Source: Tricholomella constricta (lineage: Eukaryota; Basidiomycota; Agaricomycetes; Agaricales; Lyophyllaceae). From it: 64,000 nt of DNA. This document shows, in pieces, positions 12,147 to 22,256 of the stretch (position 1 is the first letter of the stretch; every line of letters begins with the position of its first letter). Under the pieces are notes generated by a model, which was given only the letters and a program-made list of their open reading frames with translations, was not told where the DNA came from and made no database searches. The stretch lies in the NCBI GenBank assembly GCA_013368375.1, contig JAACJP010000002.1, positions 434,001-498,000 on the forward strand, written 5' to 3'. The translations under genes and the position numbers were made by a program.

Positions 12147-13591
12147 TCAAGAGAGCCCATGGCCATAAGCCTCCCATACCAAAAACCCTATTCCCCAAGG
12201 ACCTACGCGACCGAGGGTTCTTATCACACTGTATACTCTCCTGCGTATCACTGAGTGGATCTGGCGGGCTTCACGAGGCCGGTCGTGCGAGTGAAAAAAG
12301 GATAGAACCCCATCATCGCGAGCTTTTTTTGTGATTATTCGGATAATATTGTGTTGAGTATGTGGAGAATGCGTAATCCTGTCGAGTTGCACCGTCCGGC
12401 GTGCAACATCCCACGGTAGGCTGATTACTTCATATGCAAGCCCTGCGATCACCTAAAAAATGACATTACTCGGGGGGATATTGTCCAAATGAGAAGGCGA
12501 CTTACGCCACCGCTAATGAGCGTCATACCGTGAATGATACGAGGAATTTGGTGCCTGAGAGCTTTGCCCTTGCCCTCATCATCATTGATTTGCTCGCTAA
12601 GGCTTTGCGACATATCTCTAACTTGTAGGGCGACACGACGCGTTATTTCGAATATGGAAAAGAACGCAGCAAATCCTGGCTAAAAATATCAAGATTGTGC
12701 AAGACGCGAGGTCATTGAAAGGCTCACCGCATATATCTTTGCCTAAGCCCCACCTCCAACCATTCCACCCTCGCCCAGCCATATCTCCCACTTCTTTCAT
12801 CCATCCTCTAAGTTGGCGAATGTCCTCGATGTCCCTCTGTCTGGAGACAGACTTATATTTCGTGCCTCGGAACACTTCCTTCCACGCGTTTGACCAGGAG
12901 CTTCCACTCGATCCTCCTTCTAGAACAATTCTGGCATTTTCAGCCGGGGCGGCAAGCAACGCTTGGACGCCTCCAGCGACACCCCCCGCCAATCCAGCAG
13001 TAAGAGTAGAGTGGTTGCTCAAATACGGCTCCATAGTAGTAAAGGCTTCCGCATATGTGCCCCACAAGATTGTTCCAAGCATTGCATTTACAAGCATGGG
13101 AGGTATAAAATGTTTGGGTATAACAACAATCTATTTGAGGGAAACAAAAACTTCATCATAAAAATCGGCAGAGATTGTATGGAAGCATGCTCACTTACCC
13201 CTTGGGTCTTAATCAACCCGAAGACGTATTGAGGGCTCAAGGAAGTCCCATGCTGGGCAGCAAGCCCCCGGAGGGAGTGCCATCCACTGACTAACCATAT
13301 GTAAGGTCCAGGCAGTGTACTAGTAAAAGCAAACCTTTGGATGGACGAAACAAGCGCACAGGACGCGAAAAGTACAGGGCGAGACTCCGGGATAACGTCC
13401 GCGCGACCGCTGCCTGTAAATTGCCTTGTTGCTCTCCTTATGTATGATATTAGCTTGACATTCTGCAAGGATAACGGTGACGAACTGGAAGAGATCTCTG
13501 AGTCTGAGTGTGAGGCACTTGCAATTGCAACTGACATACAAGTCCCGGATGAAGCGGAAAGCCGGCAGAACGCGTACCCTTTCCCTTCCAA
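12147..13591 (-). CDS. Mitochondrial carrier-type membrane protein
   Basis: Member of the mitochondrial carrier (SLC25-like) fold, substrate unknown. Two degenerate carrier signatures of the P-x-[DE]-x-x-[RK] type are visible: PAENAR within GGVAGGVQALLAAPAENAR, and PWDVAR within VIAGLAYEVISLPWDVAR. Glycine-rich helices precede both. The N-terminal exon (13591 to about 13200) holds ESRPVLFASCALVSSIQRFA and GWHSLRGLAAQHGT; then IPPMLVNAMLGTILWGTYAEA, RGWNGWRWGLGKDICG and the last exon ending YGHGLS at 12147. The start could be 13591 or the in-frame ATG at 13537. Length about 380 residues, a little above a classical carrier, and the first repeat is poorly conserved. The start codon lies about 69 bases from the divergent ALKBH7-like gene. 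Confidence 0.75.
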
Positions 13592-13660
13592 AACCTTTCA
13601 GGCCAAACCGCACACAACAACTCAACCTCCCACAATTGTACCACATCTCATATCGGTGAG

Positions 13661-14574
13661 ATGGCTTTCTCTAATGCCCTTCTAAGGAGAACTATCGCTG
13701 TCTTGGCCAATGTCGAGTCTGTAACCTGTGCTCCAAACCTTACCCTGTGGCCTCGGTTTTTTGCTCCTAATGAACAGCATACTCTGGCAACTGCTGCTCT
13801 CCAAAAACTGGATCGCATGGAAACTAGACGTGCTCGCCGGCGAATGGTCGAGTACCAACTGAATGTCGCATCGTCATCCAATTCAACGAAGCTGGCATCC
13901 CATCATCAGTGTTTTTTTCCCGATAATTACTATGGTTTCCAGGAGGTCAGCAACGATTCTCGAACTTTCTCGGAAATAACTTATAATGAACGTACATGTG
14001 CCAGGGCCATTATGATGGAGTGATACATCACTTCCGTGAGATGCATCTGAACTCATGGCTCGAGGATGAAATTCCTGGGCTTGATGCAATTTTGAAGCGT
14101 CTCTACGCATTGTGTCCTACTCAAAACACCCAAACCCACCTTCTTCACCTTGCTTCTTATGGCGAAATTCTTCCTCATGTCGATAACATCTCTGCAAGTG
14201 GCTCGTGGATCATGGGGGTTAGTTTGGGTTCCGAAAGGATTCTGCGAATGGAGGGTCCAGGTGGCGAGAATGACACATTCGAGGTGTCACTTCCGTCTGG
14301 TAGTGTTTATCTCCAAAGGTAAAATAGCTCCCGGTTCCTGCTGATCATTATTATGACGGTGGTAAACGCTTATACCCCAGGGACTCGATGCGGTTTCAAT
14401 ACAAACATTCCATCCTCAAGAGTGAACTTTTAGAAGGTACTGATCCACGCACGGGACAACGCCTGAGCATAATAATCAGGGTGAGCCTCGTTAAACGTTA
14501 AATCCTGAGCCATGATCATCGCTCATATGTTATCAAAGGATCTTCCACCATCCTCTGCCGAGCCCGACCTCTAA
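13661..14574 (+). CDS. AlkB-type 2-oxoglutarate/Fe(II) oxygenase, ALKBH7-like
   Basis: Resembles ALKBH7, a mitochondrial protein dioxygenase linked in animals to programmed necrosis and fat metabolism; in fungi the role is not established. Four exons join in frame: 13661 to the codon before GTCAGC, then GHYDGVIHHFREMHLNSW, then a third exon starting DSMRFQYKHSIL, and a last one ending AEPDL with TAA at 14572-14574. The iron ligands are HxD in LPHVDNIS and the distal histidine in FQYKHSIL; the 2-oxoglutarate-binding arginines are in QRLSIIIR. The N-terminus (MAFSNALLRRTIAVLANVES) fits a mitochondrial targeting sequence. It is transcribed divergently from the mitochondrial carrier gene, which supports a shared mitochondrial context. 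Confidence 0.85.
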
Positions 14575-14592
14575 CGACACCTAGAACTCATC

Positions 14593-15225
14593 TTGGCTGG
14601 ATATGACCGGTCCTTCGGCTCGTTTCTTTCCCATTCTGATTCTGACCACTACTTTTCAATACGTCACAAGTTCGTTTCAGTTGTCTCTCATCGGCAGTTC
14701 CTGTTTCTTTTTCGTCATCATCCTGCAATTTGGAGGCGTTTGCCACCGTCATCGGGGTCAGGTTCCGTATGTGCTGGCTTAGAGAAAATTGACCTTGACG
14801 AACGCCTGATTCAAGCAGATATCTATCGGAATACGGAATTTAAGCCGTCTCTTCGATGTAGACCACCTGCCGTGAAAAGCGAGCCCGTTTGTGATCGATC
14901 ATCGATCAGGTTCTTACATCGCGGCTGCGTTGAATGGTGACCAAAAATTCCGCTCAAGGATTTTGGACTTCTTGACAACCTCGATCGTTATAGCGTACAC
15001 CTGAATACCTCTTTCCGCGGCGATCTAGGAGTTCCAAGCTGGCAACTCTGGAGGAGGCCTGGAATTAAGCCTCTTATGGGGATATGTTCTCAGAGTCCCT
15101 TGAATCGAATCTGGAAGACTTTCTTCAAGCTGGCCTGGAGCAGAGCTTCTATCTGCCCGCAGGCAACATCTTCCGAGGCACATTCGACATTGTGTGCACT
15201 CGATTACTTAATCACTGCCCCTAAA
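14593..15225 (+). CDS. Unresolved gene or gene remnant
   Basis: Coding-like stretches occur in different frames: LEKIDLDERLIQADIYRN around 14785-14840, FVIDHRSGSYIAAALNG around 14888-14940, then LDRYSVHLNTSFRGDLGVP and SNLEDFLQAGLEQSFYLPAG running to TAA at about 15223. No single frame spans them and I could not place convincing splice sites for all joins. I do not recognise the protein. It may be a multi-exon gene just downstream of the ALKBH7-like gene, or a decaying one. Confidence 0.25.
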
Positions 15226-15612
15226 CTTCATGTTCTACTTAATTATATGAGAGTTGTTGAGAACGAAGAAGAAGGGAAAGGAACATGAGGCTTATGGGGC
15301 ACAAAACTAGTCATCTCCTGTCGATCATCCTCAATCTAAACAATCCTTGCTGACTCAATAAGATACGTTATATAATGTCAAGCTTGCTGGTATAGCTCGG
15401 AGTTCGGAAGCATGAAGAAGCAACTTGGCAGGACCACGAGGTGTATATTAGCCGGCGGAAGTAAAATGAGAGCGATGAGAGATGAATGAGAGTGTCTGTC
15501 AGGGGAGTGTTTCGTTGGCCTATGAAAAACTCGATATTAAACTTCTGCTACCAAGTCCCAGGCGAAGTGTGAGACTAAGATGTTCTAAGTTACTTTTGTG
15601 ATGCCGGCGGCA
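15226..15612. other. Intergenic
   Basis: Between the unresolved coding-like stretch and the 3' end of the small minus-strand gene. No gene, repeat or RNA gene recognised. Confidence 0.4.
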
Positions 15613-15920
15613 CTACGTCGAGGCGCTGAGTTCTCACGTAAGGAACGTGACAATCATACACTCACGGTAAACAGACTGTTTTGCCGTTGTCCACCTTAAT
15701 CATCAGCACTAGTGTGCCCTTGAACGAACAAATGTCAGGAAGGTCACAAAAAAAATAATCAGACAAGCGTACGTCGGGCATGCGACTAGTGGATTCCACT
15801 GTCCCGTACACGATCTGCGCGTTGGACGCCCAGAAGAAAACTCGGGTTCCAGCCTATAGGGTTTAGGATTGAGCATCGAGCCGGGGAAATGATTGGTCTA
15901 CAAACAGGGTACGCGTTCAT
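15613..15920 (-). CDS. Very small protein gene (about 53 residues), function unknown
   Basis: Reading the minus strand, an ATG at 15920 gives MNAYP, a 52-base intron (GTTTGT...TATAG), then AGTRVFFWASNAQIVYGTVE, STSRMPD, an intron with donor GTACGC, then GTLVLMIKVDNGKTVCLP, a third intron with donor GTGAGT, and a stop at 15613-15615. Each intron has GT-AG ends and the protein phase is kept. The pattern GTRVFFW...YGTVESTSRM...G(T)LV(L)MIKV looks like a compact beta-rich domain similar to small hypothetical proteins I associate with Agaricomycetes; this is memory, not a search. No signal peptide. The last exon (three or four codons) is the weakest part. Confidence 0.5.
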
Positions 15921-16458
15921 AGCCAAAATACCAACAATTTAAAGTAGCTCCAGCGACCCAAGGGATTGAAAATCTTTGATGCTTTCGATGGAAGAGTTTA
16001 TAAGGGACACCAGAGCGATCGAACTTGCGCGCAGGGGTATGCAAGAAGTCCATGGCTTCGCGACGATTTCTGCATGAAAATTCATTCTTTCATCCAGTCA
16101 CGGAGATGCGTGTATGGAATGAACGCAAATTCCTGCGAAGAAGCAGTGGTGGCCCGACGGCAGAATTAGTGATCACTCAAGGATCAAATTGACGTACGCA
16201 GTCGTTTCAAAGATCGGTTGGTGACGCCTAAGTCAAGAGTACTGCATGGCGTTTAGAGAATCGATCTTCGCGGAATCGGAAATAAGTGACTGACGAGATG
16301 AGGGTCGAAATGAAAGAATCAGACGTTCACTTTAGATAAAGTTGAGCCATGAGTTGATCTGGAAGATCTATGTGATCCTGTGAATTGATCGTCGGTCCAA
16401 CTGTAGACTTTGGTTCACAGGTACACATGCACGAACTGCATGCCTTTCATGTCAAGGT
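15921..16458. other. Intergenic, no supported gene
   Basis: One 67-codon open frame on the plus strand (15966-16169) lacks any coding signature. Nothing else recognised. Confidence 0.35.
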
Positions 16459-16842
16459 CTACTTTCGAGATTTTAAGAGAGCTGAAGCTATAAACCTGAG
16501 CTGTGCAGAAAAAAACATGATCCTCGGAGGTAATTTTGACGGAAGGGTGTAAAGGCAGTCGCACCTTGCGATGAGAAAGTCTCCACTCTCTTCAATTGCA
16601 GGTAACATCCGGGACGGTACCTTTATACGACTGATCAGATAAAGGATGTTTGATTTTCCAACAGCACGTGGGAGAAACGCATGAGTTCCGTCACAAGTTC
16701 GGCCACTCGTAAGGTTTAGTTCTTGTATTGGCGAAGCCCAGGAAACATGAGCATCAGATATCAAGCGCTCAATGGGTCGGAAAAGGTGGCGCCAGACAAA
16801 CGCGACATCGGAGTCGCTTTTGTCGTCGCTTTTGTTTGCCAT
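16459..16842 (-). CDS. Possible unrecognised gene divergent from LST8
   Basis: An ATG at 16842 opens a frame starting MANKSDDKSDSDVAFVWRHL and continuing to 16459 without a stop. The first 40 residues look coding (FVWRHLFRPIERLISDAHV), the rest less so, and an intron may begin after about residue 40. No domain recognised. Its start is about 60 bases from the LST8 ATG, so a shared divergent promoter is plausible if the gene is real. Confidence 0.25.
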   Translation of the reverse strand: MANKSDDKSDSDVAFVWRHLFRPIERLISDAHVSWASPIQELNLTSGRTCDGTHAFLPRAVGKSNILYLISRIKVPSRMLPAIEESGDFLIARCDCLYTLPSKLPPRIMFFSAQLRFIASALLKSRK

Positions 16843-16901
16843 TGTTTTCATCCCACGGCACAGCAAAGGAGTTGAGATCGTCAGGAGTTATCATTGTCAA
16901 C

Positions 16902-18456
16902 ATGCCTGCGCCAACATTGGTATCCAAAAGTGCCCCACCTCGCCACGACATGTCCGTTATCCTCGTCACAGGGTCTTACGATCACGAGATACGCTTCTGG
17001 GAGGCTTGGAGCGGCATCTGCTCACGAACTATAGCGCGCACGGGCGAACCAGGTGTGAGTGAAGGTAGTGCTCATTGCACCGTGCCATCTCAAGCTATAC
17101 CAACAGCAGGTCAATCGTCTGGCAATATCTCCAGAGTGAGGGATCTCACGCAGGCCTTCTTCAAAACCCACTAAATTTGAGCAGCAAACGACTTTTAGCC
17201 GCTGCAATCCATAAGAAGGTTCGCATCTATGAAATCGCAAGCTCATCATCAGAACCTGTAAGGGAACTTGTTTCTAATGCATAGCGGTAAATGCTGAGGA
17301 ATTTCAGCTTGCCACATTCGAAGGCCATACCATGAATGTCACATCGGTATCTTTTCACAGTGAAGGAAAGTGGCTTGTTACTGGAAGCGAAGATGGGACA
17401 ATCAAAATATGGGACCTTCGGTAAAGTTCTCTCTTAGAATTATGAAGGTCGTCGGATCATCTCATATAAGCCATATTGTCTCTGCACACAGAAGCTCGCA
17501 ACTGCACCGAACTTACGATAACTCGGCACCCGGTTAGAAGAACCTGTCCTTCTCTGCCGCACATTTCTCGACTCAGGCCCCTTTTTTCGCAGTAAACGAT
17601 GTCTGTATCCACCCCAACCAAGGAGAACTTATATCATGCGATCAAGCAGGGAGTATTAAGCAATGGGATTTATCTGATAATGTTTGCTCACACGAGCTCG
17701 TGAGTCTATGTTTTTCCGGACTCGAGTATTCCTTTCCTTCCTGTCGTTTTTACCATAGCTTTGAGTTTGAAAGACCCCTGCAGGAGATGTTCCTATTCGA
17801 TCGGTCACCCTTGCTTCCGATGGTTCTTGTTTAGTAGCTGGAAATAATAAGGTAATGACCTCCCAGTACTCTGTAGCTTTGTACTGATTTTCTCGACGAC
17901 AGGGACAATGTTATGTATGGAAAGTAAACGACGAGAACTCGGGGCTTCCGCGCTTCCAGGCAGTTACGAGGTTTCACGCTCACAGCAAGTATCTGACAAG
18001 GTGTCTCTTGAGCCCAGACGCAAAGTATTAAACATCTTCCGAGTATCCTGACTTGGCCTGAAGGTCTATAATAATAGGTATCTGGCAACATGTTCGGCTG
18101 ATACTACTGTCAAGATATGGTTGATATCCCAAAACTATGAATTCAAGCTGGAGAGGACCTTGGTTGGCCATCAACGCTGGGTGTGGGATTGCGCATTTAG
18201 CGCTGATTCTGCATATTTAGTCACAGGTGAGTGAAAACTTGCCTAACAAATAAAATAGTAAACGACCCACTGACATAAAAAAAATTAAGCCTCGTCTGAT
18301 CACACCGCTCGGCTTTGGGAAATGGCATCGGGTGAGACTGTTAGGCAATATAACGGCCACCATAAAGGTAGGCCGACCCCATATAGTGATTCCCAGGTAA
18401 TTGAACCATCTCTTGCAGCGACTGTTTGTTGTGCTCTTCATGATGGCGCGAGTTGA
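16902..18456 (+). CDS. Lst8, WD40 subunit of TOR complexes
   Basis: Seven-bladed WD40 protein that binds and stabilises the TOR kinase domain in TORC1 and TORC2. The ATG at 16902 gives a short extension, then [20 protein letters not shown] and [14 protein letters not shown]. Following exons read [87 protein letters not shown], then [53 protein letters not shown] and [16 protein letters not shown], ending CCALHDGAS at 18456. About ten short GT-AG introns are needed and all junctions keep the frame. Length about 320 residues is usual for Lst8. Confidence 0.96.
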
Positions 18457-19469
18457 ATAACAGCTTGAACGATTCCTTTCTTTACGTAGCGTCCGAGGCT
18501 CAATACTTCATGGCTCCAGCAGCCAACGTATCAGCATCATTGCAGCGAACCCCCCGTTTGACGCCCAACGGGGCTTTTATCCTATTTTCAATTTTTCCAA
18601 ACGCAAGTCGATGCGCGCTACAGCTCGACGATGAACCAAGGCGGATTTTCTTCAACGAGAGGACCCTGACTATCTCAAGGGCTTTTCACAGATCATCTGG
18701 ATCGCTCCTGACGAACTATTTGGGAGCAACGAGCTTTCTCTTCTGCGTCATGTTCATTTAACACATCCACCAAATCACCCTGATATCGGATCTGAGACGG
18801 ATAAGGGCTAGGCTACTAAAATGATCTAACATACACATGGTAAGTGCATTCTCGAAACCCTTGTTCAGCATCCGGCAGCTTTCCGCATGTAACTTGCCTC
18901 GATGAGTTTCCAGGTGCTCGAAATTTTGGTTTTCTGGCTCCGATATGCTTGTATTAGTTTCTCGGTTACATTTGTCATTATAACATGAATCTGGAAATAA
19001 CGTTGTTCGGTTTCCCGAATATACACTCTGAAAATTTCTTTACAGGTCCTCATCTCATACTACGATCTATCCATTGGCCGCCTGGAACCTGCAGGACTCA
19101 CAAGAACACTCCGGAGGAAGGCACAAGGAAGTTGCATCACGACCCCTTGACGCATCGACACATTCTTCGAATTGCCTCGTGTAGGCCCAGGGCAATACTA
19201 CCGTGGCGGGCCGGATTGTAAGAGTCAACCGGGAGTCGTGTATTCTCACTGCAGATAAATTCCGCCGGGATGCCACTACTTTTGATAATTGTCGGAGGTG
19301 AGGCCTGAGGATCGGCCGAGACTGGGCTAGACACGCCTGAGCAGGTTTCACTACGAAAAATTAAAGAATGAGTATGAAGCCAGAACATGCCGTTAAAGCT
19401 GTATATACACTGACAGTAGAAAGTAATCTGGTTGTGTGGAAAGTAAACTGGTTGTACCTGACGTCATGA
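18457..19469. other. Intergenic, no supported gene
   Basis: About 1 kb downstream of LST8. Open frames of 60-100 codons occur on both strands (for example 18453-18761 plus, 19067-19351 minus), but they show no domain and no consistent coding pattern. This is the edge of the repeat-rich island. Confidence 0.35.
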
Positions 19470-19710
19470 TAGTTGAACGTTGATGGCCAAAACGATCTAG
19501 AAACACAGGTAAACGGTATCCTCAGTGTCCGTGTTGATGGCCTAGTATAATCTAGAAGACGGAATCCTCAGTGTTCAGATGGAAGTAGGAACAGCTTATC
19601 ATTTTGTATACCTAGAAGACGGACTATGGGATACTAAATGAGTGTAAAGAAAGGAGTGAAAGAGAGTATACGTACATCCTCAGTGTCCAGATGGAAGTAG
19701 GAACAGGATG
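19470..19710. repeat. Degenerate short tandem-like repeats
   Basis: A unit containing GTTGATGGCC, TCTAGAA and ATCCTCAGTGT recurs about every 50 bases (near 19480 and 19535), and AGATGGAAGTAGGAACAG occurs at about 19577 and 19690. The ATCCTCAGTGTC core also appears inverted at about 20140 and 20264. The layout suggests remnants of a retroelement LTR or leader, but ends and orientation cannot be fixed. Confidence 0.5.
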
Positions 19711-20121
19711 ACGACGCGTCGAAGCGGAGGTAAAAGGGAACGGTCACGTGATAAGTAATATGTAAGCGATGAGAAAGACTGGACCATCAGAGCGGGATAG
19801 AGAAGAAAAATAGAAAGAGAAATAAGAGAAAAAGAAAAAAAGGGATTAAAAGAATTACACACTAGGAAGGGGAACTAAGCCCAAAGAACGACAATGACGG
19901 AGATGAAGTGGAAGTGGAAGGAGTTTTGTAAGGATGTCCGCAGTCATTTCGGAGGTAGTGATCCAAGAGGTAGCGAACGGGCCTGAGTGAATGTTTTGTA
20001 AATAAAATGGTATCGGATGTCGATATTGTTGGCCCTGTGGCCTATTCTCTCTTCGCTTATGTTATATTTCGCACGTGACTTACATACACTTCCCTTCATT
20101 CCTGCGTTCCCATCCTCAGTC

Positions 20122-20299
20122 GTCACTTCATTCTACAACGACACTGAGGATGTGAGTGTATTCCCAGTTCACTTATTTCTTTCTCCTTTATACTAATGGA
20201 ACTTGTAGTTATTACTTGTGTCCTTTTCTAGGTATAATAATAGTTGTCACTTCATTCTACAACGACACAGAGGATTTATTACTTGTGTCCTTTTCTAGG
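20122..20299 (+). repeat. Tandem 54-nt repeat: first copy split by a 57-nt intron, second copy without it
   Basis: Copy 1 is 20122-20151 plus 20209-20232; copy 2 is 20246-20299. The two match except for one base (CTGAGG/CAGAGG). The 57 bases interrupting copy 1 (20152-20208) start GTGAGT, contain TACTAAT about 17 bases before the end and finish TTGTAG, which are canonical fungal intron signals. Copy 2 has exactly the spliced junction. Both read VTSFYNDTEDLLLVSFSR on the plus strand. An ATG at about 20059 opens a frame (MLYFARDLHTLPFIPAFPSS) into copy 1. This fits insertion of reverse-transcribed spliced RNA next to its source, or intron gain in copy 1. Confidence 0.75.
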
Positions 20300-21163
20300 G
20301 CCATCAGATATTTTTCGACCGTGACGAGGTGGATTCAGAATTCGCAATTTTGATGGCGCTCTGGTTGTCACATAGAAGAGAGAATGGATGAGGAACCGGG
20401 AGTCCAAGCGAACGAAGAAATTGTCGCAGTCAGAGAGCTTCTGTCCGTCTCTATTGCCCTCAGGCGTTCCCCAATGCGTGACGATTTCATCATCGCATGA
20501 TGGTCCTCGTCGATATGACGTTGGTCCTTCTCCAGAGAACTCCATTGTCCGAGTAGCGGACGTAGTCATTTGCCCCGCCTTCGGCGGGTTGATGGCTCGC
20601 TCATACGCTGCGTGCCGCGCCCGTGCTTGTGAACTTGTCTCGTCTACTTGACGCGGCTTTCTCAAGCTCCGGTTTACCGCCTCCATCGTATCTGTAGTTA
20701 GTGGTAATGGCTCCGATCCTCTCTCCCCTCGACTGTCTAGTCGTGGTGCGTTCACCACGGTCTCTACAAGTACTGATTCGCATTCTCGAATGCCCCTCGT
20801 TACTCGTTTAACCAATTCGTCCCGGGGTGGAGTCACCCCAGTCTTTCCTCCCGTCCATAGTTGTAGAACAATATTCTCAACTACCAGTTCTCGATAGTGC
20901 CCGAGTACTGCCTCACTATCAGCCTTGCTTACGCATTTGACGAATGCATTATCGACTAGATTTACTAGTGCGTCTCGGGCGGGCATCAGGCCATCCCGAC
21001 TGAGCATTCGTACTCCCAGTACAATGCTCTCTATCAGGGGATCTTGATCGTCTACTGCTGTAGACGGGGGCACCCTTGCGCTTCCCGTCTCTAATTTCAT
21101 TGGTTTTTTGTCAGCCCGTCGCTTTCGACGGGTTGTTGTGGACATCGTCTTTGACGATTGCAA
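20279..21163 (-). CDS. Unrecognised 294-residue protein of the repeat island
   Basis: Long open frame starting at 21163 (MQSSKTMSTTTRRKRRADKK) with a basic N-terminus, then a helical region with two similar halves: DPLIESIVLGVRMLSRDG and ELVVENIVLQLWTGGKTGV, each followed by a charged segment (ALVNLVDNAF; ELVKRVTRGI). The middle is charged (RQVDETSSQARARHAAYERA). The last 50 residues may be non-coding read-through into the tandem repeat. A decayed inverted relative lies at 21919-22256, so the gene belongs to a repeated family and may be a retroelement accessory or Gag-like protein. That role is a guess; no zinc knuckle or protease is visible. Confidence 0.45.
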   Translation of the reverse strand: MQSSKTMSTTTRRKRRADKKPMKLETGSARVPPSTAVDDQDPLIESIVLGVRMLSRDGLMPARDALVNLVDNAFVKCVSKADSEAVLGHYRELVVENIVLQLWTGGKTGVTPPRDELVKRVTRGIRECESVLVETVVNAPRLDSRGERGSEPLPLTTDTMEAVNRSLRKPRQVDETSSQARARHAAYERAINPPKAGQMTTSATRTMEFSGEGPTSYRRGPSCDDEIVTHWGTPEGNRDGQKLSDCDNFFVRLDSRFLIHSLFYVTTRAPSKLRILNPPRHGRKISDGPRKGHK

Positions 21164-21215
21164 CTCCGGAAGATCCGTGAGTTCGCTTTCGCCGTAAATG
21201 GCGGGGTAACAAATG

Positions 21216-21626
21216 TCATCCCCCCCTCATCTTTACTGAGCTCCTTGATATGTTATCGAACGGAGAAGGAAATACTTCTCCTTTCTCCTCAGTGTCCTGT
21301 CCTCGTTCTTCCGAGGTGGGACCTTTCCGCTCACTTGCCCTGGGTTGCTCATGAGCATCCCCACTCAGAATTATTCCAACCGTGGCTAATACCGCGCTTG
21401 GAGGACGACCGCTGCTGCACTTGTCTTCATGATGATGGACACCATCATCAGGTGTCGTGGATACCATGTCACACGTTACTTCCTTATCATTGCCACCGTC
21501 CTCGGTAACTCCACTCCCCGAGGGGTTCTTGTCTGTCACTCGCGGGTTGTCCGGAGCGACTGAACTGGACCGGATTCGGTCAGAAGACTTCGGTTTCGAA
21601 GTCTTCTTTCTATATTTATTGGACAT
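21216..21626 (-). CDS. Unrecognised charged protein upstream of the 294-residue ORF
   Basis: Open frame from ATG at 21626 (MSNKYRKKTSKPKSSDRIRS) to a stop at 21216, rich in Ser, Asp, Glu and Lys, with HHHEDK and no domain I recognise. It is in a different frame from the minus-strand ORF that starts 53 bases downstream; the two could be exons of one gene, joined by an intron across 21164-21215, or neighbours. A TATA-like stretch lies upstream around 21770. Confidence 0.35.
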   Translation of the reverse strand: MSNKYRKKTSKPKSSDRIRSSSVAPDNPRVTDKNPSGSGVTEDGGNDKEVTCDMVSTTPDDGVHHHEDKCSSGRPPSAVLATVGIILSGDAHEQPRASERKGPTSEERGQDTEEKGEVFPSPFDNISRSSVKMRGG

Positions 21627-21851
21627 GTCACAATAAAATTGGAATTTTTGGGTTAGGGGTGTTCCCTTGAAGCAAGGGTGTTTAAAAAACTGTAAGGATA
21701 GGTTGTAGACTTAAGGTTCACACTGAACTAAACACAACCACATATTGGATTGTGTGTAGTGGTAGTGTATATAAGTCTCCAGATTACATAATACAGAGGT
21801 GCTGGCTATATATGGCCAGCATCTTTAGAAATAAACAAAGACAAACAATGA
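21627..21851. promoter_or_regulatory. AT-rich head-to-head spacer with a palindrome
   Basis: Spacer between the minus-strand ORF start and the decayed plus-strand copy. It contains TATA-like tracts (TATATAAG near 21769) and a 22-base near-perfect palindrome at 21800-21821 (TGCTGGC arms around an AT core). It probably held divergent promoters; no direct evidence. Confidence 0.35.
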
Positions 21852-22256
21852 TTGCTACCATATTCGGTAACGCCCGTTACAAGTGAACTCACTGATGTGC
21901 CCGAATCATGGTCATCAAAAATGATGTTGACCGCAGCTCGACAAAATCGCTGGGCTGAGAAGAAACCAGCAAAACGAGAAAGCAGCGGAACACTGCCTTC
22001 ATCATCTGTGGTGGATAACCGTGACCTATTGGTCGAAAGCATTGTATTAAGTATACAGATGCTAAGCAGGGACGGCATTATGCCTCCCTGAGATGTACTA
22101 GTTAATCTAGTAAACGACACATTTGAAAAATGTGTCGAGGCAATGGGGGGACAATCGGCCCTCCAAAAAGACCAGGAGATAGTAGTGGAATCAATTGTTC
22201 TACAACTAAGATCAGGAAGTTGGAAGGGAGTAACTTCCTCCCAGGCACAGCTCAGC
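21852..22256 (+). pseudogene. Decayed inverted copy of the 294-residue ORF
   Basis: From about 21919 the plus strand encodes NRWAEKKPAKRESSG, then VVDNRDLLVESIVLSIQMLS, closely matching the minus-strand protein (DDQDPLIESIVLGVRMLSRDG). The frame hits TGA at 22089-22091, where the relative has an arginine codon, and then continues as DVLVNLVNDTFEKCVEAM and IVVESIVLQLRSGSWKGVT before being cut at the LTR edge (22257). The CGA-to-TGA change fits deamination of a methylated CpG. Clearly non-functional, with the second half truncated. Confidence 0.7.
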
